Origin: Streptomyces spirodelae
GTDB taxonomy: Bacteria; Actinomycetota; Actinomycetes; Streptomycetales; Streptomycetaceae
NCBI RefSeq assembly: GCF_017676385.1
Contig: NZ_JAFFZN010000002.1
Span: 186,001-250,000, forward strand
DNA: 64,000 nucleotides
Direction: 5' to 3'
The notes under the pieces are model-generated. The model was given only the letters and a program-made list of their open reading frames with translations. It was not told where the DNA came from and did not search any database. This document shows, piece after piece, positions 61,655 through 64,000 of the stretch (position 1 is its first letter; every line of letters starts with the position of its first letter). A program made the translations under genes and the position numbers.

Positions 61655-62836
61655 TCAGCCGGTGGCGCGGTAGGTGACCGGGGCGCTGCCGGGGACCGCC
61701 TCGGCGTGGCCGAGTTCGACCAGGTGGCGCAGGTGGGCCTCGGCCTCGGCCACCGCGATGTTGCGGGATCCGAACGGGATCTGCTCCCAGGGGCGGTTCC
61801 AGCGCATGGCCTCGGCGAGCTGCCAGGGGGTGAGGTCCCGGTCCGAGAGCAGTGCTCTCAGATCGGAGAGCCGTTCCGCATGGTGAGCGGTGAGCTCGTC
61901 GACCCGGGCCCGCGCATCCGCGAACGCGTGCTGGTGGGCGGGCAGCACCTCGGCGGGCCGCAGCCTGGCGATCCGTTCCAGCGAGTCGAGGTAGTCACCG
62001 AGCGGATCGGTGATCTCGTCGCTGTCCGGGTCCTCGTACAGACCGATGTGCGGGCTGATCGTCGGCAGCAGATGATCCCCGGAGAACAGCCGCCCTCCCC
62101 GGCGCCCCGCCTGCTGCCGCTCCCGGCTCCCCTCCAGCGACCTCTCCTCGCCTCCCTCCTGCCGCCTCTCCCGTGCGTCGTCCCGACTTCCCTCCCGGCC
62201 CGGGTGCTGCTCCTCCAGGTGCAGGCACACATGGCCCGGCGTGTGCCCCGGGGTCCACACCGCGCGCAGCCGCCGCCCCGGCAGGGCCAGCAGTTCGTTC
62301 GGCTCGATCTCCCGGTCGGGCAGTGCTGCCCGCGCCCCCGGCAGCGTCCCGCTCCCGCCCTGTGCGAGGGCTGTGCGCAGCGGTGCCGTATGCGAGTCCG
62401 GGGCGCCGGCGGCGGCGAGCTTCTCGGCGAGGTAGCCGAGCCACTGGCGGCGGTCCGAGTCGCGGGTGCGGCGGACGATGGCGGCGTCCGCCGGGTGCAT
62501 GGCGATCCAGGCGCCCGACTCCTCCCGTACGCGCGCCGACAGGCCGTGGTGGTCGGGGTGGTGGTGGGTGACGACCACGCCGTGCAGCGCGTCGACGGAG
62601 GTGCCGCACGCGGCGAGCCCGTCGGCGAGGGCCTGCCAGGAGGCGGGGTCGTCCCAGCCGGTGTCGATCAGCACGGGCCCGGCGTCCGTCTCGATCAGGT
62701 GGACGAGGGTGTGGCCGAGCGGGTTGTCCGGGATGGGTACGGGGATGCTCCAGACACCGCCTCCGTGATCACCGACCCCCGGCCCGTCGTCCGCTGCCTG
62801 CGGCTCGTCGTCCGCTGCCTGCGGTCTGTTCGTCAT
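61655..62836 (-). CDS. Metallo-beta-lactamase fold hydrolase
   Basis: This 393-residue protein has zinc motifs VVVTHHHPDHHGL (HxHxDH), HTPGHVCLHLEE, LFSGDHLLPTISPH and, further on, VLPAHQHAF. A C-terminal helical region (WQLAEAMRWNRPWEQ) resembles the winged-helix tail of actinobacterial MBL hydrolases. A charged, low-complexity insert (HPGREGSRDDARERRQEGG and on, about 40 residues) splits the domain between the HTPGH and SGDH motifs. The N-terminus carries a 7-residue duplication (PQAADDE/PQAADDG) from a 21-bp DNA repeat. ATG 62836 has GGGAG upstream. The substrate (a thioester or glyoxalase type) is unknown. Confidence 0.92.
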   Translation of the reverse strand: MTNRPQAADDEPQAADDGPGVGDHGGGVWSIPVPIPDNPLGHTLVHLIETDAGPVLIDTGWDDPASWQALADGLAACGTSVDALHGVVVTHHHPDHHGLSARVREESGAWIAMHPADAAIVRRTRDSDRRQWLGYLAEKLAAAGAPDSHTAPLRTALAQGGSGTLPGARAALPDREIEPNELLALPGRRLRAVWTPGHTPGHVCLHLEEQHPGREGSRDDARERRQEGGEERSLEGSRERQQAGRRGGRLFSGDHLLPTISPHIGLYEDPDSDEITDPLGDYLDSLERIARLRPAEVLPAHQHAFADARARVDELTAHHAERLSDLRALLSDRDLTPWQLAEAMRWNRPWEQIPFGSRNIAVAEAEAHLRHLVELGHAEAVPGSAPVTYRATG

Positions 62837-62954
62837 GGCGGCTCCCGGTTCCGTGCGCGGGTGCGCGGGTGCGCGGGTCGCGCGGGTCTGACGGCGGCCG
62901 CGTCCCCATGGGCGGCGGTCCGGCAGAGCCTCGTCACCGGCATTGTCCCTTAGA

Positions 62955-62972
62955 ACTGGAACTGGTACTAGT
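62955..62972. promoter_or_regulatory. KstR-like operator 3 (aldehyde dehydrogenase)
   Basis: ACTGGAACTGGTACTAGT shares 15 of 18 positions with operator 2 at 52274-52291, including AAC and GTACTAGT, and fits the same palindromic pattern; outer flanks AGA/TCT extend it to 24 bp. It lies 73 bp before the aldehyde dehydrogenase start. Confidence 0.68.
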
Positions 62973-63045
62973 TCTGATGCGCCGTCAGAAGGCTGACGGC
63001 AGCAGGCGGGCGGAAGAGGGCGGGCGGAAGAGAGAGGGCACGGCC

Positions 63046-64000
63046 ATGACGGACACCCCCAGCGGACCCGAGGCGAGCGGCGGCATCCCCTACACCGGCC
63101 ACCAACAGCTCTACATCGGCGGCAGCTTCACCGATCCGGCCGGTGACCGGACGATAGAGGTGGTCTCCCCGCACACCGAGCAGCCCATCGGGCACGTTCC
63201 GCACGCCTCGTGCGAGGACGTCGACCGTGCCGTGCGCGCCGCACGCGACTCCTTCGACTCCGGGGTGTGGGCACAGCGCCCGCTGGCCGAGCGGATCGAG
63301 ACCGTCGCCCGCATCAAGGACGGAATCGCCGCGCGCAGCGACGAGATCGCCAAGGTCATCAGCGCCCAGAACGGGACGCCCTACACCTCAGCCGTGATGG
63401 TCCAGTCCCTCGCCGCGATGATGGTGTGGGACACCGCGCTCAAGATCGCCGCCGATTTCCCCTACGAGGAGCGCAGGGCCGGGGTGCTGGGCCCCCTGCT
63501 GGTACGCCGGGAGCCGGTGGGTGTGGTGGCGGCCGTGGTGCCGTGGAACGTGCCGCAGTTCACCGCGGCGGCGAAACTGGCGCCCGCGCTGCTGGCCGGC
63601 TGCTCGGCCGTGCTGAAGGTCTCGCCGGAGACCCCGCTGGACGCCTATCTGCTGGCCGAGATCGCCGACGAGGCCGGGCTGCCTCCCGGCGTGCTGTCGA
63701 TCCTCCCCGCCGACCGGGAGGTGAGCGAGTACCTGGTCGGGCACCCGGGGGTGGACAAGGTGTCCTTCACCGGCTCCGTGGCCGCCGGCAAGCGGGTCAT
63801 GGAGGTGGCCTCACGCAATCTGACGCGGGTCACCCTGGAGTTGGGCGGCAAGTCGGCCGCGGTCGTACTCGCCGACGCCGATCTGGACGCCGCGGTCGCC
63901 GGGATCACCCCGTTCGCCTGGATGATCAACGGGCAGGCGTGTGTGGCCCAGACCCGCATTCTGGCGCCGCGCAGCCACTACGACGAGATCGCGGAGCGCT
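63046..64000 (+). CDS. Aldehyde dehydrogenase, 3' end cut by window edge
   Basis: The frame is open from ATG 63046 to the end of the window (318 residues). It shows the NAD-dependent aldehyde dehydrogenase pattern: GVVAAVVPWNVPQF, LKVSPETPLDAYLLAE, VDKVSFTGSVAAGKRVM, the catalytic Glu in LTRVTLELGGKSAAVV and the nucleophile Cys in NGQACVAQTRI. An AGAGAGGG ribosome-binding site precedes the start. The upstream palindrome matches that of the thiolase, so the two may belong to one regulon for sterol or terpenoid oxidation. About 170 residues are missing. Confidence 0.95.
   Translation, partial: MTDTPSGPEASGGIPYTGHQQLYIGGSFTDPAGDRTIEVVSPHTEQPIGHVPHASCEDVDRAVRAARDSFDSGVWAQRPLAERIETVARIKDGIAARSDEIAKVISAQNGTPYTSAVMVQSLAAMMVWDTALKIAADFPYEERRAGVLGPLLVRREPVGVVAAVVPWNVPQFTAAAKLAPALLAGCSAVLKVSPETPLDAYLLAEIADEAGLPPGVLSILPADREVSEYLVGHPGVDKVSFTGSVAAGKRVMEVASRNLTRVTLELGGKSAAVVLADADLDAAVAGITPFAWMINGQACVAQTRILAPRSHYDEIAER

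Overview
The window comes from a high-GC actinomycete, almost certainly Streptomyces or a close relative. The reasons are strong third-position GC bias, frequent GTG starts, GTGA/ATGA gene overlaps, and a conserved core block (DUF3145, then fabF-acpP-fabH-fabD-fasR) of the kind known from Streptomyces chromosomes. No phage, insertion sequence, CRISPR array or rRNA was seen. It reads as ordinary chromosome with several accessory stress and transport modules.

Layout. 0-8 kb: the 3' end of a DUF3145 gene, an imine-reductase-type dehydrogenase, the type II fatty acid synthase operon (minus strand) under its PucR/CdaR-type activator FasR, a pirin and a serine hydrolase. 8-16 kb: a MerR regulator with a textbook promoter, an acyltransferase, and a two-component system plus DUF4429 protein bracketed by two paralogous DUF1023 hydrolases. 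16-24 kb: a TetR/MFS efflux pair, a secreted I36-type inhibitor, aceE (pyruvate dehydrogenase E1), a DUF3052 protein and a peroxiredoxin. 24-36 kb: a Ter (tellurite/stress) island. It holds three TerD-like proteins, a TerA/TerD relative, a DUF475/TerC-like membrane protein, and a three-gene operon (HpcH/HpaI aldolase; a phosphoribosyltransferase-StiP-PELOTA fusion; a HAD phosphatase) predicted to make or modify a nucleotide-like metabolite. A DUF4383 membrane protein and a long coiled-coil protein follow. 36-43 kb: tRNA-Val(TAC), a GH18-like protein, DedA, a secreted Cu/Zn SOD-like protein, a PhoD-type phosphatase and a secreted HNH nuclease. 43-48 kb: an Mn2+ (yybP-ykoY) riboswitch with a GDT1/TMEM165 transporter, an MFS pump with a C-terminal MarR-like domain, a peptidoglycan-binding protein, a HAD phosphatase and an ABM monooxygenase. 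48-54 kb: a GT87-PAP2 membrane enzyme, a steroid-type cytochrome P450, a divergent thiolase and a self-regulating TetR. 54-61.6 kb: a cobalamin-riboswitch-controlled operon coding for two surface proteins and an ECF transporter. 61.6-64 kb: a metallo-beta-lactamase-fold hydrolase and an aldehyde dehydrogenase cut by the window edge.

Most interesting points: (1) the B12 operon, whose two cell-surface proteins resemble the alpha6/alpha6 barrel and the beta domain of animal intrinsic factor, split into two membrane-anchored polypeptides feeding an ECF importer; (2) the Ter island with its PRTase-StiP-PELOTA fusion and no visible ATP-grasp partner; (3) KstR-like palindromes shared by the P450/thiolase pair and the distant aldehyde dehydrogenase; (4) unusually many short in-frame tandem duplications at gene ends and in C-terminal tails.
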